Notes: a model not told the origin generated them from the sequence alone. Positions 8,550-14,128 are shown, counted from the first letter of the stretch. The stretch: 14,128 bases of DNA from JAKOQB01 sp050258235 (GCA_050258235.1 JBLMYK010000082.1:1-14128); one strand, 5' to 3'. A program made the numbers and translations.

Positions 8550-8570
8550 AAATGCAAACTATTCTCATTT
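8550..8570 (-). promoter_or_regulatory. Fur box upstream of feoA
   Basis: A 21-base imperfect palindrome with arms AAATG...CATTT, 14 of 20 paired positions symmetric. Its core on the + strand, TGCAAAC-T-ATTCTCA, matches the 7-1-7 Fur consensus TGATAAT-N-ATTATCA at 10 of 14 positions. It is an AT-rich island in GC-rich DNA, placed where it would cover the feoA promoter. Expected effect, by analogy with known feo operons: repression by Fe(II)-Fur when iron is plentiful. The -10 and -35 boxes could not be fixed with confidence. Confidence 0.75.
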
Positions 8571-8714
8571 GAAAGAGTACCTGTTTGCTTCGGATCGGGA
8601 CACTGTGCTGGATCAAAGATCTGCCCATTTTTCACGCCCGGCAGCGAAGGGCAGCGTCGCGCCAGCGCGCCGCCTCGGATCAGGGTTGTCCCTATGGAGG
8701 AAACACTGGCTCGC

Positions 8715-8728
8715 TTGATGCCCGGCAA
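8715..8728 (+). promoter_or_regulatory. Possible weak FNR/Anr-type site upstream of the monoheme cytochrome
   Basis: TTGAT-GCCC-GGCAA matches the FNR-type pattern TTGAT-N4-ATCAA at 8 of 10 defined positions; the left half is perfect. A TAAAAG at 8750-8755 lies where a -10 box would sit if the site were centred at -41.5. The right half is poor, so this is a candidate only. Confidence 0.3.
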
Positions 8729-8770
8729 TCTCAATCGCGACCTCGCGCGTAAAAGCCAAACCTGATTCGG

Positions 8771-8804
8771 CGGCGAGCAGCGGACCCTAGCGCTGCCGTC
8801 GCCG
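8771..8804 (+). other. Stem-loop in the putative 5' leader of the monoheme cytochrome gene
   Basis: The arms 8771-8782 and 8791-8804 pair over 12 bases, with a 2-base bulge (8797-8798) and an 8-base loop. There is no T tract, so it is not an intrinsic terminator. It sits 19 bases before the Shine-Dalgarno sequence and could stabilise the mRNA 5' end. It may also be chance pairing in GC-rich DNA. Confidence 0.4.
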
Positions 8805-8820
8805 GCTGATCTGAAACCAG

Positions 8821-8828
8821 AAAGGAGA
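8821..8828 (+). promoter_or_regulatory. Ribosome binding site that fixes the cytochrome start at 8835
   Basis: AAAGGAGA. The AGGAG core ends 7 bases before ATG 8835 but only 1 base before the in-frame ATG at 8829, so 8835 is the likelier start. Confidence 0.75.
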
Positions 8829-8834
8829 ATGAGC

Positions 8835-9125
8835 ATGAAATCGCTGCTGCTTGCAACCGGTATCGCGTTGGGCCTGACTCTGGGCGGGGTCGCACACGCA
8901 GAAGACGCCGCCAAGCTCGCCAATGGCGCCGGCTGCATGAAGTGCCACGACGCATCGAAGAAGAAGATGGGACCGTCGTTCAAGTCGGTCGCCGAGAAAT
9001 TCAAGGGCAACAAGGACGCCGAGAAGACGATCGTCGCCAAGCTGAAAGCCGGCGAAGGTCACCCGAAGGGCGAAGCGTCGGATGCCGATCTGGCCGCAAT
9101 CACGAAATGGATCCTTGCGATGTAA
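8835..9125 (+). CDS. Secreted monoheme cytochrome c, class I-like, without the usual Met ligand
   Basis: 96-residue precursor. Residues 1-22 form a signal peptide (MKSLLLATGIALGLTLGGVA then HA, cleavage before Glu23), giving a periplasmic protein of about 74 residues. One heme site, CMKCH, at 34-38. It resembles small c551/c552-type electron carriers: MGPSFKSVAEKFKG after the heme helix and a C-terminal SDADLAAITKWILAM helix. Where these proteins normally have '...MP...' supplying the sixth iron ligand, this one reads GEGHPKGEAS, with His76-Pro77. No other Met stands in that loop (Met36, Met47 and Met96 are elsewhere), so His76 may be the distal ligand. Role: probably a soluble shuttle between membrane cytochromes and a terminal acceptor; partner unknown. 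It is a separate transcription unit, closed by the terminator just downstream, and lies immediately before the multiheme operon. Confidence 0.9.
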   Translation: MKSLLLATGIALGLTLGGVAHAEDAAKLANGAGCMKCHDASKKKMGPSFKSVAEKFKGNKDAEKTIVAKLKAGEGHPKGEASDADLAAITKWILAM

Positions 9126-9144
9126 CGAGGTCCGTCACGGCAAC

Positions 9145-9175
9145 AAAGGGGCCGGCATTCGCCGGCCCTTTTTGT
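9145..9175 (+). terminator. Rho-independent terminator after the monoheme cytochrome
   Basis: Perfect 8-bp GC stem GGGCCGGC (9149-9156) with GCCGGCCC (9161-9168), loop ATTC, extended by A/T pairs and followed by TTTTTG. It starts 19 bases after the stop codon. It separates the monoheme cytochrome from the multiheme operon. Confidence 0.92.
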
Positions 9176-9212
9176 TTCGCGACTCGCGCGCGCAACACGC
9201 CGCTCCGAGCCC

Positions 9213-9228
9213 GTTGACACGCGTCAAC
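9213..9228 (+). promoter_or_regulatory. FNR/Anr/Dnr-type operator upstream of the multiheme cytochrome operon
   Basis: GTTGAC-ACGC-GTCAAC is a perfect 16-base palindrome with the core TTGAC-N4-GTCAA, which fits the CRP/FNR-family consensus TTGAY-N4-RTCAA at every defined position. Its centre is about 110 bases before the ATG at 9330. If it acts as a class II activator site (-41.5), transcription would begin near 9262 and the -10 box would fall at about 9249-9254 (AACACT, a poor match, as is common in activated promoters). Expected regulation: induction at low oxygen, or by nitric oxide if the regulator is Dnr/Nnr-like. Confidence 0.7.
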
Positions 9229-9329
9229 GCCGCTCCTGCCTCGCGTGCAACACTGCCGAGGTGTCAGCGCTCGAGACGATGCAACTGCCCTTGCGCTCGC
9301 ACCAGAACACGAATGCGCAAGGTGGGTAA

Positions 9330-10580
9330 ATGCGCTTGCCAGCAATGAGCCGGTTCCTCTCCGCGCTTGGAGGGATCGCACTTTTCGTCCTGGCCGCCAA
9401 CGTCGCGGCCGCCCCAGCACCGAAACCGACCGCATCGCCCAACGACACCTGTCTGATGTGCCACGGCGATCCGGCAGCGAAGAGTCCGGACGGCAAGGCC
9501 ATCGGCGTCGACAAGGCGAAGTTCGCCGACTCGGTGCACGGCAAGATGGGACTTGCCTGCACCAACTGCCACAGCGACGTTTCAGCCGACAAGCTGCCCC
9601 ACGAGCCGAAGCTGAAGCCGGCGAACTGCGCCGCCTGCCATGAAGACCAGGTCAAGCAGTACCAGGCCACCGTGCACGGCAAGGCCAAGTCGCACGGCAA
9701 CTCGGTTGCGGCAACCTGCGCCAACTGTCACGGCACGCACGACATCCTGAAATCGAACAATCCGGCGTCGCGCACCTATTTCTCGAACATCGAGTCAACC
9801 TGCGGCGCCTGCCATGGCAACGACGCGCTGATCAAGCAGGCGCACCTGCCGGGCGGCAACATTCGCAGTCAGTACCACGACAGCGTGCATGGCCGCATGA
9901 CGAATGCGAAGGGCGGCGCCGCCTCCGGCGCGCCGACGTGCACGTCGTGCCATGGCACGCACAACATTCTCGCGAAGGCCGATCCGAAGAGCCGCACCGC
10001 GCACGATCGCATCATGGACATGTGCGGCAGTTGCCACCAGCGCGTGCGTTCGAACTTCGCGCACAGCCTGCACGGCCAGTTGCGGCAGACCGGCATGGGC
10101 GCTGCGCCCGACTGCATCGACTGCCATACGCCGCACCGGATCCAGCCGCACAACGCGACCAAGTTCCAGATCGAGGTAATCAACGAGTGCGGTAACTGCC
10201 ACAAGGAGCAGATCACCACGTACCGGGACACTTTCCATGGCCAGGTAACCAACCTCGGCTTCACCCGCGTGGCTACCTGCGCCAGCTGCCACGGCTCGCA
10301 CGAGATCCTGCCGGCGTCGATGCCGGCATCGATGGTGTCGCCCGAGAATCGGGTCACGACCTGCCGGCAATGCCACCGCGACGCGAACGCCAACTTCGCG
10401 ATGTATTCGCCGCATGGCAACGCCCACGACCGCGATCGATTCCCGCTGCTGTACTGGACCAAGAAGTTCATGGACTGGCTGCTGGTCGGGGTGTTTGCCT
10501 TCTTCGGCATCCACACCGCGTTCTGGTTCGTGCGCTCGCTGCGCGCCGTGCGCGAGCGGCGTGCCGCCGCCGGCAAATGA
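9330..10580 (+). CDS. Undecaheme (11 CXXCH) c-type cytochrome with C-terminal membrane anchor
   Basis: 416 residues. N-terminal signal peptide (about 1-28, ending ANVAAA) followed by a periplasmic domain with eleven CXXCH heme sites starting at Cys41, 77, 100, 130, 158, 204, 232, 262, 287, 317 and 345. A single membrane helix follows at about 381-402 with a basic tail (RSLRAVRERR) inside. Repeated units of about 60 residues combine [S/T]x(H)G (His70, 116, 187, 248, 303, 362), a CXXCH-G-x-H site (second His 137, 211, 269, 324) and a further CXXCH. The extra histidines are enough for bis-His ligation of most hemes. It overlaps the next gene's possible first ATG by 4 bases, and that gene is a b-type cytochrome, so the pair probably forms a quinone-linked complex as in Geobacter Cbc-type complexes. 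ATG 9330 has AAGG seven bases upstream; ATG 9345 is an alternative. I do not recognise an exact named family. Confidence 0.9.
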   Translation: MRLPAMSRFLSALGGIALFVLAANVAAAPAPKPTASPNDTCLMCHGDPAAKSPDGKAIGVDKAKFADSVHGKMGLACTNCHSDVSADKLPHEPKLKPANCAACHEDQVKQYQATVHGKAKSHGNSVAATCANCHGTHDILKSNNPASRTYFSNIESTCGACHGNDALIKQAHLPGGNIRSQYHDSVHGRMTNAKGGAASGAPTCTSCHGTHNILAKADPKSRTAHDRIMDMCGSCHQRVRSNFAHSLHGQLRQTGMGAAPDCIDCHTPHRIQPHNATKFQIEVINECGNCHKEQITTYRDTFHGQVTNLGFTRVATCASCHGSHEILPASMPASMVSPENRVTTCRQCHRDANANFAMYSPHGNAHDRDRFPLLYWTKKFMDWLLVGVFAFFGIHTAFWFVRSLRAVRERRAAAGK

Positions 10581-10582
10581 CT

Positions 10583-10588
10583 GAGGAA
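10583..10588 (+). promoter_or_regulatory. Ribosome binding site that favours start 10595 for the cytochrome b gene
   Basis: GAGGAA, 6 bases before ATG 10595. The upstream in-frame ATG at 10577 overlaps the previous stop (ATGA) and would be reached by coupling. The spacing here favours 10595. Confidence 0.6.
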
Positions 10589-10594
10589 GCAACG

Positions 10595-11467
10595 ATGGCA
10601 AGCACGACCACCTTCGCATCCCCTGCCGCTGCGGCGCGCACGCACGGCGCCGCGGAGCGCTATTACCTGCGTTTCGGCCGCATCGAACGCACGATGCACG
10701 CGATCCTGATGATCACGTTCGTCGGCTGCGCACTGACCGGCGTGCCGCTGCTGTTCGCCGCCGAGGACTGGGCACGCGGCTTCGTCCGTTTCCTGGGCGG
10801 ATTCCAGGCGGCCGGACTGATACACCGCGTGTGCGCCGGCTTCATGATCGTCATCTTCGTCAGCCACGTGCTGCACGTCTTCACCCGTGCCTTCAGAAGC
10901 GGCAACTTCATTTCGCTCTTCTGGGGACCGAACTCGATGGTGCCGCAGCCGCAGGACATCATCGACATCTACCGGCACTTCAAGTGGTTCGTCGGCGCAG
11001 GCCCACGGCCGCAGTTCGACCGCTTCACCTACTGGGAGAAATTCGACTACTGGGCGGTGTTCTGGGGGATGTTCATCATCGGCGGCTCCGGCCTGCTGCT
11101 GTGGTTCCCGACCACGTTCTCGGTCCTGCTGCCGGGCTGGATGTTCAACGTCGCAACCATCGTGCACGGCGAAGAGGCCCTGCTGGCGGTCGGCTTCATC
11201 TTCACGATCCACTTCTTCAACGGCCACCTGCGGCCGGAGAAGTTCCCGATGGATACGGTGATCTTCACCGGCCGCATTCCCGAGCATGAACTGAAGGGAG
11301 AGCGCGCAACCGAGTACGCCCGCCTGGTGAGCAGCGGCCGTCTCGCCGCGCAGGAGGCGACGCCGCCGTCGGCCGGCGCCCTGCTGTTCGGTCGCGTCGT
11401 CGGCGGAGCCGCAGTAATTCTCGGTGTTCTGACCATTGTCATGATTTTCTACAGCGTGCTGCTGTAG
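10595..11467 (+). CDS. Membrane cytochrome b, FdnI/PhsC-like quinone-reactive subunit
   Basis: 290 residues from ATG 10595 (296 if ATG 10577 is used). It resembles the di-heme b-type subunits (formate dehydrogenase gamma, thiosulfate reductase PhsC, Ni-Fe hydrogenase cytochrome b) that pass electrons between quinones and a periplasmic partner. Seen: membrane helices at about 34-55, 76-97, 152-172, 186-208 and 266-289. Candidate heme ligands are His35 in helix 1, His77/His91/His94 in helix 2, and His191 and His206 (15 apart) in helix 4, followed by FFNGHLRPEKFPMD, a segment common in this family. The fifth C-terminal helix (residues 266-289) is an addition to the four-helix core. Context: directly between the 11-heme cytochrome and the NapC-like cytochrome on the same strand. 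Inferred role: quinol oxidation or quinone reduction with the 11-heme protein as periplasmic partner. Confidence 0.87.
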   Translation: MASTTTFASPAAAARTHGAAERYYLRFGRIERTMHAILMITFVGCALTGVPLLFAAEDWARGFVRFLGGFQAAGLIHRVCAGFMIVIFVSHVLHVFTRAFRSGNFISLFWGPNSMVPQPQDIIDIYRHFKWFVGAGPRPQFDRFTYWEKFDYWAVFWGMFIIGGSGLLLWFPTTFSVLLPGWMFNVATIVHGEEALLAVGFIFTIHFFNGHLRPEKFPMDTVIFTGRIPEHELKGERATEYARLVSSGRLAAQEATPPSAGALLFGRVVGGAAVILGVLTIVMIFYSVLL

Positions 11468-11555
11468 AAGCTTCACCTGCTGCAGCGGGCGGCCGCGGCC
11501 GAGACGGTCGAGGTGTGCCCGAGGCAGCGAATCGGACCACAACGGAGGCATTCAA

Positions 11556-12896
11556 ATGGACCATAGCGTGCGGCGCTGGACCACGCGCGGAATTGCAACC
11601 ATCCTGATCGTCGGCGCGATCGCCTTCGTCGCGCTGGGCGCGGGTGGCATCGTCGCTTGGGAATACTCGAACAGCGATCAGTTCTGCGCCACCACCTGCC
11701 ATTCGGTGCACCCGGAAGAGATCCGCCAGCACATGGTCTCCACGCACGCGAACGTGAAATGCGTCGAATGCCATATCGGCCGGCTGTCGACGCTGCACAT
11801 GATGGCGCTGAAGCCGGAGCACGCGAAGGAGCTGTGGGGGATGATCGTCGGCTACGAGCGCCCGATGACCTCGACCACTTTGCGCCCGTCGCGCCAGAAC
11901 TGCGAGGGCTGCCACAACCCGGCGGCCGAGCATCACGACAGCGTCGCCGTGATCAAGCACTATGCGTCCGATCCGCCAAGCACCGAGACCATGACGCGTC
12001 TGACCCTGCACACCGGTGTCGGCGAGGTGCGGGAGAAGAAGGCGCGCGGCATCCACTGGCACATCATCAACGACGTCGAGTTCATATCGCTCGACCCGCA
12101 GCGGCGCACGATCCCGTGGGTGCAGATCAAGTACGCGGACGGCAAGACGACGACCTACGTCGATCCGACCGCCAAGGTCTCGCAGGAAGACCTGAAGAAG
12201 GCCCAGCCGCGGCGCATCGAGTGCTTCGACTGCCACAACCAAGTCGGCCACCCGTTTGCCAACCCGGCCGATCAGGTCGACGAGGCGATCGCGCTCGGCG
12301 AGATCGATCGCAGCCTGCCGTCGACCAAGGCGCGAGCGCTGGCACTGATCGACAAGGCATCGAAGCTCTACGGCGATCCGAAGGACCTTGCGCCGCAGTT
12401 CGAAAAGCTGATCGCGGAGTCGGCACCGCAGGGCGAACAGTCGGACGATGTCAAGGCGAAGGAGAAGAAGTTCGCCGCCGCGATGAAGCGGATCCTGCTT
12501 GCGAGTTCCTTCTCGCGTCCGGAACTCAGCTGGAAGTCGTTCCCGAAACAGACCGGGCACAAGGATTTCCTCGGCTGCTTCCGCTGCCACGACGGCAAGC
12601 ACCTGAACGAACAGGGCGAGGCGATCCGCCTGCAGTGCACGCTGTGTCACGACCTGCCGCAGGTCAAGCAGGAAGGCGGCAAGGGATCGGTGCAATCGAC
12701 CGTGATGGCGGGACTTTCGCCGCCGCCGAGCCACAACGAGCCGAACTTCATGCGCGATCACCGCACGCGGCTCGACGACAGCTGCACCGGCTGCCACGGC
12801 AAGCTCGAGTTCGGCCGCGACGGCGGTAACTTCTGCGCCAATCCCGCCTGCCATGGACGCAAATACCCCGGCGTGAGCCTCGCCGCCAAGCCCTGA
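11556..12896 (+). CDS. NapC/NirT-type (ImcH-like) membrane-anchored multiheme cytochrome c, up to 8 hemes
   Basis: 446 residues. One N-terminal uncleaved helix at about 12-35, then a periplasmic domain. Heme sites: an unusual CX3CH (CATTCH, 44-49), then CXXCH at 69, 116, 223, 341, 361 and 410, and a CX4CH (CANPACH, 427-433), so eight potential hemes. The first part (FCATTCHSVHPEE followed by VKCVECHIG) is the NapC/NrfH quinol-dehydrogenase fold. The middle part with RGIHWHIINDVEF and RRTIPWV recalls ImcH-type proteins of metal-reducing bacteria, from memory of that family. Residues about 240-325 are a charged, helical, heme-free stretch. A Shine-Dalgarno GGAGG at 11544-11548 lies 7 bases before the ATG. 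The gap of 88 bases from the cytochrome b gene has no terminator, so one operon is likely. Inferred role: quinol oxidation with electrons handed to periplasmic carriers. Confidence 0.9.
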   Translation: MDHSVRRWTTRGIATILIVGAIAFVALGAGGIVAWEYSNSDQFCATTCHSVHPEEIRQHMVSTHANVKCVECHIGRLSTLHMMALKPEHAKELWGMIVGYERPMTSTTLRPSRQNCEGCHNPAAEHHDSVAVIKHYASDPPSTETMTRLTLHTGVGEVREKKARGIHWHIINDVEFISLDPQRRTIPWVQIKYADGKTTTYVDPTAKVSQEDLKKAQPRRIECFDCHNQVGHPFANPADQVDEAIALGEIDRSLPSTKARALALIDKASKLYGDPKDLAPQFEKLIAESAPQGEQSDDVKAKEKKFAAAMKRILLASSFSRPELSWKSFPKQTGHKDFLGCFRCHDGKHLNEQGEAIRLQCTLCHDLPQVKQEGGKGSVQSTVMAGLSPPPSHNEPNFMRDHRTRLDDSCTGCHGKLEFGRDGGNFCANPACHGRKYPGVSLAAKP

Positions 12897-12943
12897 AGCG
12901 AGTGCCGCGGGCGACCGCCAGACAACGTTAGTCCGGGGAACCG

Positions 12944-12964
12944 CGCGCCGGTCCCGCCGGCGCG
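12944..12964 (+). other. GC-rich hairpin between the NapC-like gene and the Cds1-like gene
   Basis: Perfect 8-bp stem CGCGCCGG (12944-12951) and CCGGCGCG (12957-12964) with a 5-base loop. No T tract follows, so it is not a standard intrinsic terminator. It may slow transcription, protect the 3' end of the upstream mRNA, or be incidental. It lies 48 bases after the NapC-like stop. Confidence 0.4.
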
Positions 12965-12992
12965 TCGGCCATGCGATCATCCTTGCCGGAAA

Positions 12993-12997
12993 AGGGA
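12993..12997 (+). promoter_or_regulatory. Ribosome binding site that fixes the Cds1-like start at GTG 13004
   Basis: GGGA within AAAGGGA, 6 bases before GTG 13004. The in-frame ATG at 12971 has no such site and adds 11 residues that are not conserved in the family as I know it. Confidence 0.7.
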
Positions 12998-13003
12998 TCG
13001 ATC

Positions 13004-14101
13004 GTGTCGCGCGCCTGGATAAACGAAGCGATTCACCGGATCGAGCGCGATTTTCAGCGCTCGTCAGATACGCACCTGATCCTGCTCGATCTGCCGGCGA
13101 TGCCGCGCGTGCGCCTGTACGTCAAGGACGAGTCGACGCACCCGACCGGCAGCCTCAAGCACCGCCTCGCGCGATCGCTGTTCCTGTACGGACTGTGCAA
13201 CGGCTGGCTGCGCGAGGGCACGACCGTCATCGAGGCGTCATCGGGAAGCACGGCGGTGTCGGAGGCGTATTTCGCGCGCATGATCGGTCTGCCGTTCATC
13301 GCGGTGATGCCGCGCAGCACATCGACGGCAAAGGTCGCGCAGATCGAGTTCTACGGCGGGCGCTGCCACTTCGTCGACAACCCGGCGCACGTGTACGCGG
13401 AGGCCGAGCGCCTGGCGCGCGAGTGCAACGGGCATTACCTGGACCAATTTACCCACGCCGAGCGGGCGACGGACTGGCGTGGCAACAACAATATCGCCGA
13501 GTCGATCTTCCAGCAGATGCGGCAGGAACCCTTTCCGGTTCCGCGCTGGATCGTCGTCGGCGCCGGCACCGGCGGCACATCCGCCACGATTGGTCGCTAC
13601 ATCCGCTATCAGGGGCATCTGTCGCAACTGTGCGTCGTCGACCCCGAGTATTCGGTGTTCCACGAGTACTACATGCGCCGCGATGCTTCGATCACCAGCG
13701 CGCGCGGGTCCGACGTGGAGGGGATCGGGCGGCCGCGGGTCGAACCGTCGTTCGTACCCGGCGTGATCGACCGCATGATCAAGGTCCCCGACGCGGCATC
13801 GTTTGCCGCGATGCGTTATCTGGAGCGACTGGTCGGGCGCAAGTACGGCGGCTCGACCGGCACGGATTTCTACGGCGCGCTGCGGCTCGCGTGCGAGATG
13901 GCCGCGCGTGGCGAGGAAGGTGCGATCGTCACACTCGCATGCGATCCGGGCGACCGTTACCTCGACTCCTATTACTGCGACGCCTGGCTCGCAGCCAACG
14001 GCTACGACATCCTGCCCTTCATGGCGCAGATCGATGAGGCCTGCCTGACCGGAACGTGGTCGCAGCTGGCCGGCGATCGTGCGCCGATCGATCCGGCGTG
14101 A
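13004..14101 (+). CDS. cds1: PLP-dependent cysteine synthase-fold enzyme, Cds1-like L-cysteine desulfhydrase
   Basis: 365 residues from GTG 13004. Fold-type II PLP enzyme, cytoplasmic (no signal peptide). Seen: the Schiff-base lysine Lys52 in HPTGSLKHRLARSLF; substrate loop EASSGSTAVSEAYF; and the phosphate-binding glycine loop GAGTGGTSATIG (GTGGTS at 188-193). Stretches such as YVKDESTHPTGSLKHR, HYLDQFTHAERATDWRGNNN and the segment MIGLPFIAVMPRSTS are those I know from mycobacterial Cds1, which breaks L-cysteine into hydrogen sulfide, ammonia and pyruvate. It differs from CysK/CysM, whose lysine motif is usually SxKDR or similar. The protein appears complete. It follows the cytochrome operon by 107 bases with a hairpin between, so it may have its own promoter. 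The exact reaction (desulfhydrase or synthase) is inferred from similarity. Confidence 0.85.
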   Translation: MSRAWINEAIHRIERDFQRSSDTHLILLDLPAMPRVRLYVKDESTHPTGSLKHRLARSLFLYGLCNGWLREGTTVIEASSGSTAVSEAYFARMIGLPFIAVMPRSTSTAKVAQIEFYGGRCHFVDNPAHVYAEAERLARECNGHYLDQFTHAERATDWRGNNNIAESIFQQMRQEPFPVPRWIVVGAGTGGTSATIGRYIRYQGHLSQLCVVDPEYSVFHEYYMRRDASITSARGSDVEGIGRPRVEPSFVPGVIDRMIKVPDAASFAAMRYLERLVGRKYGGSTGTDFYGALRLACEMAARGEEGAIVTLACDPGDRYLDSYYCDAWLAANGYDILPFMAQIDEACLTGTWSQLAGDRAPIDPA

Positions 14102-14128
14102 CGCGGCTCAGAACGACGACGTCGTCAC

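Larger units (their letters stand above)
8571..8834. other. Intergenic leader region between feoA and the monoheme cytochrome gene
   Basis: No convincing gene. It holds a weak FNR-like site (8715-8728), a TAAAAG at 8750-8755 that could be a -10 box for the + strand gene, and a stem-loop (8771-8804). A 23-codon ORF from ATG 8694 to the stop at 8763-8765 has no ribosome site and no recognisable sequence. Together with the Fur box this is a divergent promoter region for feoA (- strand) and the cytochrome (+ strand). Confidence 0.55.

Noticed and set aside
8609..8626. GATCAAAGATC symmetry as a regulator site
   Set aside because: The symmetry arises from two GATC tetramers, which are themselves palindromes. 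It does not fit the FNR, Fur or other known half-site spacing.
8694..8765. 23-codon ORF (MEETLARLMPGN...) between feoA and the cytochrome
   Set aside because: No ribosome binding site, no similarity to known small proteins, and it overlaps the putative promoter.
8534..9040. Upstream in-frame extension of FeoA to 247 residues
   Set aside because: FeoA is about 75-85 residues. The extension overlaps the Fur box and the cytochrome gene and has no conserved sequence. GTG 8533 is used instead.
11490..11501. 12-base perfect palindrome CGGCCGCGGCCG in the 88-bp gap before the NapC-like gene
   Set aside because: No loop and no T tract, and such self-complementary GC strings are expected in this composition. 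Not called as a terminator or operator.
9869..11551. 560-codon - strand open frame opposite the multiheme and cytochrome b genes
   Set aside because: Shadow frame; the + strand reading has 11 CXXCH motifs and proper membrane segments.

Overview
This 14.1-kb, GC-rich window looks like the chromosome of a respiring Gram-negative bacterium, most likely a betaproteobacterium of the Rhodocyclales/Nitrosomonadales/Burkholderiales kind. That placement rests on protein style, gene content and Fur/FNR-type operators; no marker gene is present. Nothing in the window looks like an insertion sequence, phage, CRISPR array, tRNA or rRNA.

Region 1 (1-3975, + strand) is the end of a V/A-type rotary ATPase operon: the tail of a probable subunit E, then catalytic subunit A, subunit B and central-stalk subunit D, overlapping or nearly so. 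Subunits C and F are not between E and A, where the classical archaeal order has them. Region 2 (3989-8533, - strand) is probably one transcription unit: feoA, feoB (4-bp overlap) and, 40 bp further on, a P-type (P3A) proton-pumping ATPase. It runs convergently into the V-ATPase operon with a 13-bp gap. A good Fur box lies just upstream of feoA.

Region 3 (8534-9175) is a leader region and a small secreted monoheme cytochrome c, closed by a strong intrinsic terminator. The cytochrome has no Met-Pro at the usual sixth-ligand loop; a His-Pro is found there instead.

Region 4 (9176-12896, + strand) is the most interesting part. A perfect FNR/Anr/Dnr-type palindrome precedes three genes: an 11-heme c-type cytochrome with a C-terminal membrane anchor, a five-helix b-type cytochrome of the FdnI/PhsC kind, and a NapC/NirT-type membrane-anchored cytochrome with eight potential heme sites (six CXXCH, one CX3CH, one CX4CH). 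Together they could encode a membrane electron-transfer module joining the quinone pool to periplasmic or extracellular partners. It resembles in layout the Cbc-type and ImcH-type inner-membrane cytochromes of metal-reducing bacteria. The substrate cannot be told from the sequence.

Region 5 (13004-14101) is a PLP enzyme of the cysteine synthase fold that closely resembles Cds1-type L-cysteine desulfhydrase.

Taken together, the Fur-controlled ferrous iron uptake, the FNR-like operator and the heme-rich electron carriers suggest low-oxygen, Fe(II)-available conditions, with two kinds of ion-pumping ATPase next door.
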